Shown: piece by piece, positions 1-6,409 of the stretch | How positions within the stretch are numbered: position 1 is the stretch's first letter | How the letters are laid out: every line of letters starts with the position of its first letter | DNA from: Lentisphaeria bacterium UBA4640 | GTDB taxonomy: Bacteria; Verrucomicrobiota; Lentisphaeria; Victivallales; UBA1829 | DNA: 12,445 nt | Assembly: GCA_002405835.1 (NCBI GenBank) | Contig: DHMO01000069.1 | Coordinates: 56,837-69,281, forward strand | Direction of reading: 5' to 3' | Notes under the pieces: model-generated | Seen by the model: only the letters and a program-made list of their open reading frames with translations | Database searches by the model: none | What the model was told of the DNA's origin: nothing | Made by a program: the position numbers and the translations under genes

Positions 1-43
1 CGGGACGTAGAGGTCGCAAGTTCGAATCTTGTCACTCCGACCA
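1..43 (+). tRNA. tRNA-Pro (CGG), 3' part only
   Basis: The window opens inside a tRNA gene. Reading back from the encoded CCA (41-43) there is discriminator A40, the acceptor 3' strand 33-39 and a T arm with stem 16-20/28-32 around the loop TTCGAAT (21-27). Before it lie a five-base variable loop (11-15) and the 3' strand of the anticodon stem (6-10). Bases 1-5 (CGGGA) are then the end of the anticodon loop, so the anticodon is CGG and position 37 is G, as expected for tRNA-Pro. The acceptor end CACTCCG-A implies a 5' end starting C1, also typical of bacterial tRNA-Pro. The 5' part lies outside the window. tRNA 3' ends are common integration sites, but no second copy of this sequence is visible here. 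Confidence 0.88.
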
Positions 44-59
44 TTTTTTTTGTTCATTG

Positions 60-89
60 GCGTCAGCGGACAACCGTTGATGCTTTTTT
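60..89 (+). terminator. intrinsic terminator downstream of tRNA-Pro
   Basis: A ten-pair stem, GCGTCAGCGG (60-69) with CCGTTGATGC (74-83), has two G-U pairs, closes on the tetraloop ACAA and is followed directly by six T (84-89). This is a textbook Rho-independent terminator. It starts 17 bases after the tRNA CCA end and probably ends the tRNA transcript. Confidence 0.82.
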
Positions 90-557
90 GTTTTCCGTAA
101 ATCCCTTTGGCAGGCAGACTTGTGCAAAGAATAAAGGACTCTCCCTGTTTTCGCAGAGAGAGCCGTTTCGAAACCCCGGAAATCACCCGGCGGACACCCC
201 CGCCGAAATTCTCCGTTTGCTCATGAGCCGGGATTTTCGACTATTCAAATATAACGGAACAGGATTGCGCCGATTCGCAAAACATCATCAAACGCCGGAA
301 ATTCAGCGCGCACGCCGCGAAACGACATTTTCACCTCACCCATCGCATTCTCTCCCAAGAAATCATTGATGATCTTCCTCAAATTGACAGGACGGGGGCG
401 CGCCGAATTTTTCGCGTTATATGCCAAAGAAATCAGCGCAAGGTTTATGCTTTCGATTAAAAACATAACGAAAACTCTTTCTCCTGTCTACCGCCTTCAG
501 TCAAACAGGAATTGCCATCTTCTGCAAAAAATCGCATTTTTACCATTTCCCCTTATT
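90..557. other. 468-bp region without a supported gene
   Basis: No reading frame here has both a good ribosome-binding site and recognisable protein sequence. The only candidate with any appeal is a 73-residue minus-strand frame (245-466, starting MFLIESINLALI). An AGGAG lies 14 bases before its ATG, which is too far for a normal site, and I recognise no family. It could be a gene remnant. A short plus-strand frame (88-369) starts within the tRNA terminator and looks random. The region also holds two hairpins (139-162 and 188-205) and lies just downstream of the minus-strand operon ending at 558. I see no clear terminator for that operon close to its stop codon. Confidence 0.5.
139..162. repeat. 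inverted repeat, possible minus-strand terminator
   Basis: CTCTCCCTG (139-147) pairs with CAGAGAGAG (154-162), nine positions with one C-A mismatch, around the loop TTTTCG. Read on the minus strand, the stem is followed by the T-rich stretch TCCTTTATTCTTT. It could be a weak terminator for minus-strand transcription coming from the operon that ends at 558, although it is nearly 400 bases downstream of that stop codon. Confidence 0.35.
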
Positions 558-1121
558 TTAACTTTCCAGAGACAAAAGCCCCAGCAGTTTCCGATAGACC
601 AGCGCCGTATCCTTCGCATCCTCAAAAGCATTGTGCTGAACCTCGCCGGTGATGGCCAATGCGTCTTTCAATGCCGTCAGCGACACTTTTTCAAATCTTG
701 GCTCACCGTTGTCCCGGAGTGCAATGTCATTGATGGCAAGTGCCAGCCGCATACTGTCCCGTCCGTGCCGGCGAATGATTTTTGACAATTCCGGAAATTC
801 CTTGGCGATGAAACGCAAGTCGAAATCCAGATTCTGCCCCACGGGCGTAATGCTTTCGATATCGTTGTCGGCGAGCCATTGCCGGATGTCGGCCGTCACC
901 TTCTCCCGCCTCTCGCCCTCGTTGGGGTTGAGCCGGTTGACTTGCAACGCCTGTATCTCTGCCGTTTCCGGATGCTCCGCTTTCACCCGTGCGGTGAATT
1001 CGGGGACATCCTTTGAAATCGTGAAATCCTGATTCAGCGGAACGATGGCGATGTCGAGAATTTCCCCTTTGCTCACATCCAACCCGGATGTTTCCAAATC
1101 TATGGCAGCAAAAATCTTCAT
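558..1121 (-). CDS. DEDDh 3'-5' exonuclease (DnaQ / DNA polymerase III epsilon-like)
   Basis: The 187-residue product has all the motifs of a DEDDh exonuclease, a two-metal enzyme that removes nucleotides from 3' ends. Exo I is IDLETSG (D8, E10), Exo II is GQNLDFDLRF (D101), and Exo III is HNAFEDAKD (H163, D168), where the H-x4-D spacing defines the DEDDh class. It is a single stand-alone domain with no polymerase or BRCT part, so proofreading, RNase T-like and DNA-repair roles are all possible. I start it at 1121 because GGAGG lies six bases upstream. An ATG 14 codons earlier would lie inside the response regulator gene and lacks a site. The stop of that gene is one base away (TGATATG), so the exonuclease is translationally coupled as the last gene of the operon. 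In context it may be the effector or processing nuclease of the cassette. Confidence 0.9.
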   Translation of the reverse strand: MKIFAAIDLETSGLDVSKGEILDIAIVPLNQDFTISKDVPEFTARVKAEHPETAEIQALQVNRLNPNEGERREKVTADIRQWLADNDIESITPVGQNLDFDLRFIAKEFPELSKIIRRHGRDSMRLALAINDIALRDNGEPRFEKVSLTALKDALAITGEVQHNAFEDAKDTALVYRKLLGLLSLES

Positions 1122-1122
1122 A

Positions 1123-1914
1123 TCAATCCTCCGGCTGTGCAACTGTGATGCCGTTTTTAACATAAGTGATTTTCATTCCGAGTTCACGCCGGAATGCCGC
1201 GACATGACTTTTCAGCGGACCGCGCGGTGCGCCGCCCCTTGGGGAATAGTATGTCTTATGGCTCCAGACCTGACTTGCCGTAATCAAATCCATATGGCAG
1301 ATTACGGGATTTTTGAACCGCATTTTGATGATACAGTCAAGCAGCCGTCCCCGGATGGAGTTGATCGCAACTGTATAACGGCGCTCCTTCCCGTTTTTTG
1401 CTGCAGTTCTCCAGTGCATTATGCTGCAGTCGTTTTCGTCCGGGTCGCGGAAGAGCCATTCCTGCTGAATGCTTGCCGTAAGCGGCGCTCTTTTTTTCTT
1501 TTCCACGAATTTGAGGATGGAAGATTCGAGCGTATGTTCTCCAATGGATTCCAGCGGTTTCAACAGCATATCGTTTGCTTCCCGGTAAAATACCTGTGAA
1601 GGCAGACTGATGTTTTTCCTGTCTTCCATCTTTGCCGTGATGACAATGATCGGCAGTTCATCCCTTGTGTACTTGTCGCGGAGCATGGAGAGAAAGAAAA
1701 CACCCGTGTTGATGTCAGGCAGAGAGCCATACCTCACCGGAAGTTCCATGTCAAGAATGACATAGTTGTATTTATTTTCGTTGACGAGCAATCTCGCGTC
1801 TTCAATGCAGTTGACACAATCGCAGTCGTGTCCCATCGCTTTCAGTCTGTCGGAAACGAGACGGCAGATGTCCGCATCGTCATCAACCACAAGAGCTTTA
1901 TATTGCACAGTCAT
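1123..1914 (-). CDS. response regulator, receiver domain plus OmpR-like C-terminal region
   Basis: The 263-residue protein begins with a receiver domain (about 5-135). It has the acidic pocket D11-D13, the predicted phosphorylated aspartate D55 in VILDMELP, T93 in VITA and K119 in LLKP, which is a complete active site. A polar stretch follows. The C-terminal part (about 175-258) contains a segment (HVAAFRRELGMKITYVKNG, 237-255) resembling the recognition helix and wing of OmpR/PhoB winged-helix domains (LRRKL...I.TV.G.GY), but it is diverged, so DNA binding is inferred. The receiver has extra residues after beta-3 (about 61-71). The start at 1914 has AGGAGG five bases upstream and lies within the kinase gene, giving a 17-base overlap. 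The obvious phosphodonor is the kinase encoded just upstream. Confidence 0.9.
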   Translation of the reverse strand: MTVQYKALVVDDDADICRLVSDRLKAMGHDCDCVNCIEDARLLVNENKYNYVILDMELPVRYGSLPDINTGVFFLSMLRDKYTRDELPIIVITAKMEDRKNISLPSQVFYREANDMLLKPLESIGEHTLESSILKFVEKKKRAPLTASIQQEWLFRDPDENDCSIMHWRTAAKNGKERRYTVAINSIRGRLLDCIIKMRFKNPVICHMDLITASQVWSHKTYYSPRGGAPRGPLKSHVAAFRRELGMKITYVKNGITVAQPED

Positions 1915-3034
1915 TTTTCCCTCCTGGCAGATATACCGTGGCTGTCAGTCCTTTTCCTTCTCCCTCGGAATCAATTTCCAAGGTGCCGCCGTGGTCTTTG
2001 ATCCTGGCATACGCGATGGCAAGACCGAGACCCGAACCGGTGGTCTTTTTTGAACTGCTTCTCGGCAAAAACGTGCGGTAATGCTTGAGTTCAAGTTCAT
2101 TCATTCCCATTCCGTAATCCCGAATGACGATTTCAACGCCGGTTTCAGTGCGGCCGGCGGAAATATCCACCTTGCCCCGTTTGGCTTTGTCCGGCGATGT
2201 CATATAGGATTCCGCTGCGTTTTTCAACAGATTGGTGAACACCCGGATTATCGGAATCCGGACAACAGGGATGACGATGTCCCTCGGCACTTTTTCCACA
2301 TTGAAGGAAACAAGACTGATGTCGCGGTTTTTATCTGCGAAAATCTCCTGCGTATCTCTGACGGCGGCAGTCAGCAGTTCATGCAGATTTTCGCACATTT
2401 TTTCCTTCGGCGTTTTCCTTGCCAGTTCCTTCATGTCATCGGCCATCCGGATAATCATTTCGACCCGGCGCAGAATCGCCTGGCGTCTCTGATTGACCTG
2501 AATCAGTTCCGCAGAACTCAATTCGTTTTGAACCGTGTTGTATATCTGTTCCAAATCATATTCGATGGGTGTCACCATCCCGCGGATGTCATGGACGGCA
2601 TACCCCACAGTCAGTTGATAGGCATCCTCCATCGCCTCAAGGGCAAGTTTTGCGGCATCGGGACCGTATTTCTTCCGTATTTTTTCAAGATTGCGGAAAA
2701 TCTTCGATTCGTTCTTTTCCTGCTTCTCCCTGTTTTTAACGTAGATATTCCGTTTCTCCATAGAACGGCGAGCATTGTCCACAACAAAAACATTGCCGTC
2801 CGCAAGAAGCGGAAAGAAGAGGGACAGACTCCCGTCGTTTACAGATGCCATAGCCGTTGCGACCTCTTTGCGGACTTGCCATTTTTCATCCTTGATAAAA
2901 GGAATCAGCCGCTCCGATGCTTCAATATCGCCATAGTGGTTCTCAAGGTATTTTCCTATGGAAACGACCTCATCGCATCTGGCTTCCCAGTTGTCCTGCG
3001 GAACCGGTGCTTCGGAAAAAAGCTCGTCAATCAT
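1898..3034 (-). CDS. soluble sensor histidine kinase with HEAT-like N-terminal domain
   Basis: The 378-residue protein has no membrane segment or signal peptide, so it should sense something in the cytoplasm. Residues about 20-95 look like paired alpha-helical HEAT repeats (for example RLIPFIKDEKWQVRKEVATA), a protein- or nucleic-acid-interaction fold. A charged helix (95-130) leads to a dimerisation and phosphoacceptor domain with H148 in AVHDIRGMVTP. The ATPase domain follows, with N box FTNLLKNAAES (N268, N272), G1 box DYGMG (306-310) and G2 box GSGLGLA (333-339), all intact. In the H box the proline lies eight residues after the histidine instead of the usual five. Translation starts at 3034 with a GAGGTGA site that straddles the stop codon of the ATPase gene. 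Its partner is the overlapping response regulator. What it senses is unknown, and the upstream ATPase is a reasonable candidate partner. Confidence 0.9.
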   Translation of the reverse strand: MIDELFSEAPVPQDNWEARCDEVVSIGKYLENHYGDIEASERLIPFIKDEKWQVRKEVATAMASVNDGSLSLFFPLLADGNVFVVDNARRSMEKRNIYVKNREKQEKNESKIFRNLEKIRKKYGPDAAKLALEAMEDAYQLTVGYAVHDIRGMVTPIEYDLEQIYNTVQNELSSAELIQVNQRRQAILRRVEMIIRMADDMKELARKTPKEKMCENLHELLTAAVRDTQEIFADKNRDISLVSFNVEKVPRDIVIPVVRIPIIRVFTNLLKNAAESYMTSPDKAKRGKVDISAGRTETGVEIVIRDYGMGMNELELKHYRTFLPRSSSKKTTGSGLGLAIAYARIKDHGGTLEIDSEGEGKGLTATVYLPGGKNDCAI

Positions 3035-3042
3035 GACTCACC

Positions 3043-4911
3043 TCAATGCGAATAACGTTCCACGCGTTTCCGGAAGGCTTCCGCACCACCCTCAAGAATG
3101 CTGATAATGTTTTCCTTGCAGTCATCGACTGTGCCGGACTTGCGGATATGACCGGCAGTGCCGTCCGATTCCATGACAAGCATCCGCTCCGCTTCTCCGA
3201 GGACCGGAATGTTCGGATTGTGGGTCACGAAAATCAGCTGTCGGTTGTTTTTGACATTGCGGACGCTTTCCACGATGATGTTGTGGACGAATTCATTGTC
3301 CAGATTGTCTTCCGGCTGATCGATGAGCAACGGGCGTTCGCTGTCCAGCAGCAGAATCGGCAGAATGGCGTTGCATTTCTGTCCGGTGGAAAGCGTATCG
3401 GATGGTTTGTACGTGCCGTGGTCGTTCAGTTCGATTTTGGCGGTATCCGGCATTTCCACGATGTCAAGGGCGGAAAGGATTTCCGGCGTATTGAGCGTGG
3501 CGACAACGAGATTCGCCTGATTTGGATTGATTCCGGCGCCGGTATGGAGACCATCGGTATCCTTGGCGGAAACGAGTCGGGCAAGTCCGACCGGGTCGAT
3601 GTGCCGCACGATGGCCGCCGCGACTTGCTTGTACTGCATCTGCGTACCGCGAAGCGCATTGACCAACAGTTCAAAATAGATGTCGCGGCAGCCGAACTGG
3701 GTAATAGTGACCCGGATGTTCGGCGCAAGATTCCTGTTGATCTCATCGGCTATTTTCCGCCGGATGTTGTAACGGGTATCCTGTTTCATCGTCAGCGTGT
3801 TTTTCAAATCGCTGCGGTCTTTCAGGATGCCGTTGATTTTGCTCCGCAATTCGCCGAGTTCATTCTGCGCAGCAAGCAGACGGGTGTACTGATCGGAAAT
3901 CTTCCTGCGGTCAGCGGCACGAGCCTGTTCCTCTTTGCTCTTTTCTACGAGCGCATGATACTTGACTTCCTGATTCTGCTGACGGGTGAAGAGTTCCTTC
4001 TTCGCCGTCAGGTATCTCAAATAACTTTCGCGGAGACTCTGAATGTAAGTGTCGATGGCTCTGTTGAGCGTGGTGTTGTTGGACGCGACCTCATCATACA
4101 TCTGACGGATCAGATCATAATTCTCGCCATGCGTCAGTTCGGCGGTTTTACACCAGCGAAGCATTTCCGCAACGGCATCCTTCATCGGAGTGAGCCGGCC
4201 GGCAACGTCCTTGAAAATCTTTTCCGATGATTCAAGGAAATTCCGTTCCATGGATCGGATGTTTTTCTGTTCGTGCGCGACATTCAGTTCAGCGGATTCC
4301 TTCGTGCTGTCGGCGGCAAATTCATCCAGCTTTTTCTTCAGTTCCGGCAGCAGATTCAAATCCTCGTCCAACTGCTTTTCGCGTTCACGAAGAGGAAGAA
4401 TTGAAGCGGAGTTCGCTTCCAGCGATTTTCTGATCTGTATGATTTCCGCATTGAGTCGGTGCATTTCGTTCTGCGTGAAAGATTCGATGAGTGCCATCTG
4501 GCAGGTGTTCTGCCCTGCGATGCTCTCAATTTCATTCTGGCTGAAAATATCCAGCCGGAAGATGTTCGGCGTGTAAGTTATTCCCGTACCGGCGTGATCC
4601 GGATTGTACACCTCCGGATTTTCCCCGATGTTCCGGCTGATGATGTAGGTGATGCCGTTGGCGGTTTCGACTGTCAGTTCAACACGCCCGCCGTTGAGGT
4701 TGCTTTCCACCAGCGAAATCAGTTCTTTCTGTTTTTTGGGGTCGGTCGGCATAACATTCAATGCGTACCGGATCAATTCCAAAACCGTGGTTTTTCCGGT
4801 TCCCCGTGCGCCGATGATGCAGTTCAATTTGTCGGAAAACGAAAAGTCAAAGCCGTCAAGGAATCCGCCGATAATGCGGAGCCGGACAAGTCGGTGTGAT
4901 GTCTGTGCCAT
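3043..4911 (-). CDS. SMC/RecF-like ABC ATPase with central coiled coil
   Basis: The 622-residue protein has split ABC-ATPase halves around a long helical insert. The N-terminal lobe has Walker A GARGTGKTT (34-42) and a Q-loop candidate in FSQNEIE (Q125). Residues about 150-395 are rich in heptad-like charged helices, with a likely break near 240-300. The C-terminal lobe has the signature LSTGQK (507-512), Walker B and catalytic acid in LLIDQPEDNLD (D531, E534) and an H-loop histidine in VTHNP (H564). This is the architecture of RecF/RecN/SMC-type DNA-associated ATPases. The DQPEDNLDN stretch is shared with ATPases such as TrlF and several defence ATPases, but no PHP, TOPRIM or HNH domain is attached. 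GAAAGG lies upstream of the ATG at 4911. It is the first gene of the operon and could be the nucleic-acid sensor or motor. The specific function is unknown. Confidence 0.88.
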   Translation of the reverse strand: MAQTSHRLVRLRIIGGFLDGFDFSFSDKLNCIIGARGTGKTTVLELIRYALNVMPTDPKKQKELISLVESNLNGGRVELTVETANGITYIISRNIGENPEVYNPDHAGTGITYTPNIFRLDIFSQNEIESIAGQNTCQMALIESFTQNEMHRLNAEIIQIRKSLEANSASILPLREREKQLDEDLNLLPELKKKLDEFAADSTKESAELNVAHEQKNIRSMERNFLESSEKIFKDVAGRLTPMKDAVAEMLRWCKTAELTHGENYDLIRQMYDEVASNNTTLNRAIDTYIQSLRESYLRYLTAKKELFTRQQNQEVKYHALVEKSKEEQARAADRRKISDQYTRLLAAQNELGELRSKINGILKDRSDLKNTLTMKQDTRYNIRRKIADEINRNLAPNIRVTITQFGCRDIYFELLVNALRGTQMQYKQVAAAIVRHIDPVGLARLVSAKDTDGLHTGAGINPNQANLVVATLNTPEILSALDIVEMPDTAKIELNDHGTYKPSDTLSTGQKCNAILPILLLDSERPLLIDQPEDNLDNEFVHNIIVESVRNVKNNRQLIFVTHNPNIPVLGEAERMLVMESDGTAGHIRKSGTVDDCKENIISILEGGAEAFRKRVERYSH

Positions 4912-5044
4912 ATTGCGCGCCTTTCAATAAAGTTGCTGTTTTATCGGAATTTCACCGAAAACGATTTGATTTTTTCCTGTTTCGCGCATAATTTACGCTG
5001 TTACACTGTCAAATAATGTCAGTCTAATTTTAAAAGGCAAAAAA
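4912..5044. promoter_or_regulatory. divergent promoter/operator region between ATPase operon and WYL regulator
   Basis: On the minus strand a perfect TTGACA (5012 down to 5007) has only a weak -10 candidate (TATGCG, 16-base spacer). On the plus strand TTGATT (4966-4971) is followed after 15 bases by CATAAT (4987-4992). Two possible operators are visible. TGTCA occurs twice, exactly 10 bp apart (5007-5011 and 5017-5021), inside an ACTG-11-CAGT dyad that covers the minus-strand -35. A second dyad, TCGG-7-CCGA (4944-4958), lies between the start points. The regulator gene has AAAAGG seven bases before its ATG. Promoter assignments are tentative. The overlap of repeats with the operon -35 suggests repression by the adjacent regulator. 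Confidence 0.45.
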
Positions 5045-6100
5045 ATGAAAAAAAATATCAATCAGCCTTCCGCGAAGGCAAAAGTTTCGCGGATGCAGGT
5101 GTTCCGCATGGCGCGGATCGTGGCTCTTCTCAAGAAGAATCTGATGCCGACGCCGGAAAAACTGCTGAAAGAGTACGAAAAACTGGAATATGAGGAAAAT
5201 CAGCTCATCCGTGCAAAATACAGTCTGCGCACCGTTTATCGTGACGTGGATTCGTTGAAGAATGATTTTCACTGTCCCATTGCCTATGACCGTACCAACA
5301 AGGGGTATTATCTGACAGACCGCGACTGGGAGTTCAACTGTCCGGCGCAATTGTCGGAATCGGCAATGCTGGCGCTTATCCTCGGTGCGCGCATCGCCGA
5401 AGACATTTTCCCCGAACCGTTGCGAAGCCGTATTGCATCCGCCGTGGATGAAATCCTCAAAGGGAACAACCCCGATTTCATGGAAACCACGCTCATCCAT
5501 TCGCTCAAGGTCTTTGCCGAATCCGGGGCGGTGGAGGAATCGGAAATCTTCCCGATTGTTTTTGAGGCGTGGCAGAAGCACCGCAGACTTCGCATCCTGT
5601 ATGATGACATGAAAGGCGGCGATCCGGTGGAACGGCTGGTCGATCCCCATGTGCTTTTCCTATATGCCCGTGAATGGCGTATCAAAGCGTACTGCCGACT
5701 GCGGAAAGCCCCCCGGACGTTTGTCATCAGCCGCATCCGCAAAGCGGAAATGCTGAATTCCGCCTTCGATCCGGACAAGGAGATCATTGACTCCGTTACC
5801 CTCGACAACATCGTTTCGTGGAAGAAATACGCCAACGTCAAAATCCGGCTTACCGGGGATGCGCGTAAATTCGCGGTCGCAAACCGGATGCATTCCAGGC
5901 AGACCGTGAAGAAGCAGAAGAACGGCACCTGGCTGTTCACTATCCCGGAAATCCCGGAGCAGGTCATCGTGCCGTGGATTCTGTCCCAGGGCGGAGATGC
6001 CGTCCCCCTTGAACCGCAGGAAATCGTGGATGCTGTAAGAGCCAAAGCATTGTCAATCGTCAAAAAAACTGACATGAAGACCAATGATGGAACTGATTGA
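5045..6100 (+). CDS. WYL-domain transcriptional regulator (HTH-WYL-WCX)
   Basis: The 351-residue protein has the three-part layout of WYL regulators. An N-terminal winged helix-turn-helix (about 17-90) carries the recognition segment SLRTVYRDVDSLKN (60-73), followed by the wing KGYYLTDRDW. The WYL domain (about 172-236) keeps the pattern W-x-x-K-A-Y-C then R-T-F-x-I-S-R-I, with WRI (211-213) where the family usually has WYL. The C-terminal WCX domain (about 262-340) ends with the typical VIPWILSQGGDAVPLEP pattern. WYL domains bind ligands, often nucleic acids or nucleotides, and relatives such as BrxR and CapW repress phage-defence operons. This gene is transcribed away from the ATPase-kinase-regulator-exonuclease operon with 133 bases between them, the usual arrangement for a local repressor. 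AAAAGG precedes the ATG. Function as regulator is well supported and the target is inferred. Confidence 0.92.
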   Translation: MKKNINQPSAKAKVSRMQVFRMARIVALLKKNLMPTPEKLLKEYEKLEYEENQLIRAKYSLRTVYRDVDSLKNDFHCPIAYDRTNKGYYLTDRDWEFNCPAQLSESAMLALILGARIAEDIFPEPLRSRIASAVDEILKGNNPDFMETTLIHSLKVFAESGAVEESEIFPIVFEAWQKHRRLRILYDDMKGGDPVERLVDPHVLFLYAREWRIKAYCRLRKAPRTFVISRIRKAEMLNSAFDPDKEIIDSVTLDNIVSWKKYANVKIRLTGDARKFAVANRMHSRQTVKKQKNGTWLFTIPEIPEQVIVPWILSQGGDAVPLEPQEIVDAVRAKALSIVKKTDMKTNDGTD

Positions 6101-6124
6101 CCATCAAGATGCCAACTGTGATTT

Positions 6125-6159
6125 TTTAATGATGAGTGTTTGCGTTGATCTTCATTAAA
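6125..6159. repeat. AT-rich inverted repeat downstream of WYL gene
   Basis: TTTAATGA (6125-6132) is repeated in inverted form as TCATTAAA (6152-6159) with 19 bases between. It lies 24 bases after the WYL stop codon. The stem is eight A/T-rich pairs and no T-run follows, so it is a poor terminator. It could be a protein-binding dyad. Confidence 0.3.
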
Positions 6160-6211
6160 TATTTTATGATAAATCACTTGTAATTTTTACCCCCCCCATG
6201 AATATCCGTTG

Positions 6212-6339
6212 CGAACCTTCCACGGACTTTTAGCGGACTTTTAGAGAAGGTCCGTGCCGTTTTTTCGTCACGCAGAAATTGAGCGTAAAAAATCACGGAC
6301 TTTCTGCGGACCTTCTACGGGGCTTCCACAGACCTTTAT
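6212..6339 (+). repeat. phased 11-bp direct repeats (iteron-like), two blocks
   Basis: Seven copies of an 11-bp element with consensus CGGACYTTYYR occur in two head-to-tail blocks with no spacer. Block A is CGAACCTTCCA (6212-6222), CGGACTTTTAG (6223-6233) and an identical CGGACTTTTAG (6234-6244). Block B is CGGACTTTCTG (6296-6306), CGGACCTTCTA (6307-6317), CGGGGCTTCCA (6318-6328) and CAGACCTTTAT (6329-6339). An inverted copy lies at 6244-6254 directly after block A. One unit per helical turn would place bound protein on one face of the DNA, as in plasmid or phage replication iterons and in some operators. AT-rich DNA with T-tracts follows (6337-6368), as seen beside many replication origins and promoters. 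The repeats are seen directly. Function is inferred. Confidence 0.8.
6221..6265 (+). terminator. possible intrinsic terminator of the WYL regulator
   Basis: CACGGACTTTT (6221-6231) can pair with GAAGGTCCGTG (6246-6256) in eleven pairs including two G-U pairs, leaving a 14-base loop. CCG and six T (6260-6265) follow. The hairpin is made from direct repeat units and the inverted unit, so it may be either a terminator or a by-product of operator or iteron symmetry. The three bases between stem and T-run weaken it slightly. Confidence 0.5.
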
Positions 6340-6360
6340 TTTTTTCGCTTGTTTTTTGCC

Positions 6361-6368
6361 TATATTAT
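6361..6368 (+). promoter_or_regulatory. possible -10 element for the 6410 gene
   Basis: The sequence TATATTAT lies about 42 bases before the start of the 6410 gene, in an AT-rich stretch directly after the last 11-bp repeat. No good TTGACA-like -35 is present at normal spacing. The repeats occupy the -35 region, so a protein bound there would control this promoter. Assignment rests on the -10 resemblance alone. Confidence 0.35.
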
Positions 6369-6409
6369 CTTCATGCGAAACAAAAAATATCAAAACGCAT
6401 GGAGGGAAA

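Noticed and set aside
3046..4230. 394-residue open frame on the plus strand, opposite the ATPase gene
   Set aside because: It is antisense to a gene with intact ATPase motifs, has no ribosome-binding site and shows no recognisable domain.
5308..6177. 289-residue minus-strand frame opposite the WYL regulator
   Set aside because: Antisense of a well-supported gene, serine-rich with no family resemblance.
6190..6197. Run of eight C as a phase-variation tract
   Set aside because: It lies in non-coding DNA 80 or more bases after the WYL stop codon and outside any recognisable promoter spacer.
6212..6339. CRISPR array
   Set aside because: Units are 11 bp with no spacers between them, which does not fit repeat-spacer structure, and no cas gene is present.
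6254..6409. Upstream extension of the 6410 gene to an earlier ATG
   Set aside because: The extension runs through the terminator-like hairpin and the repeats, while GGAGGG sits directly before the ATG at 6410.
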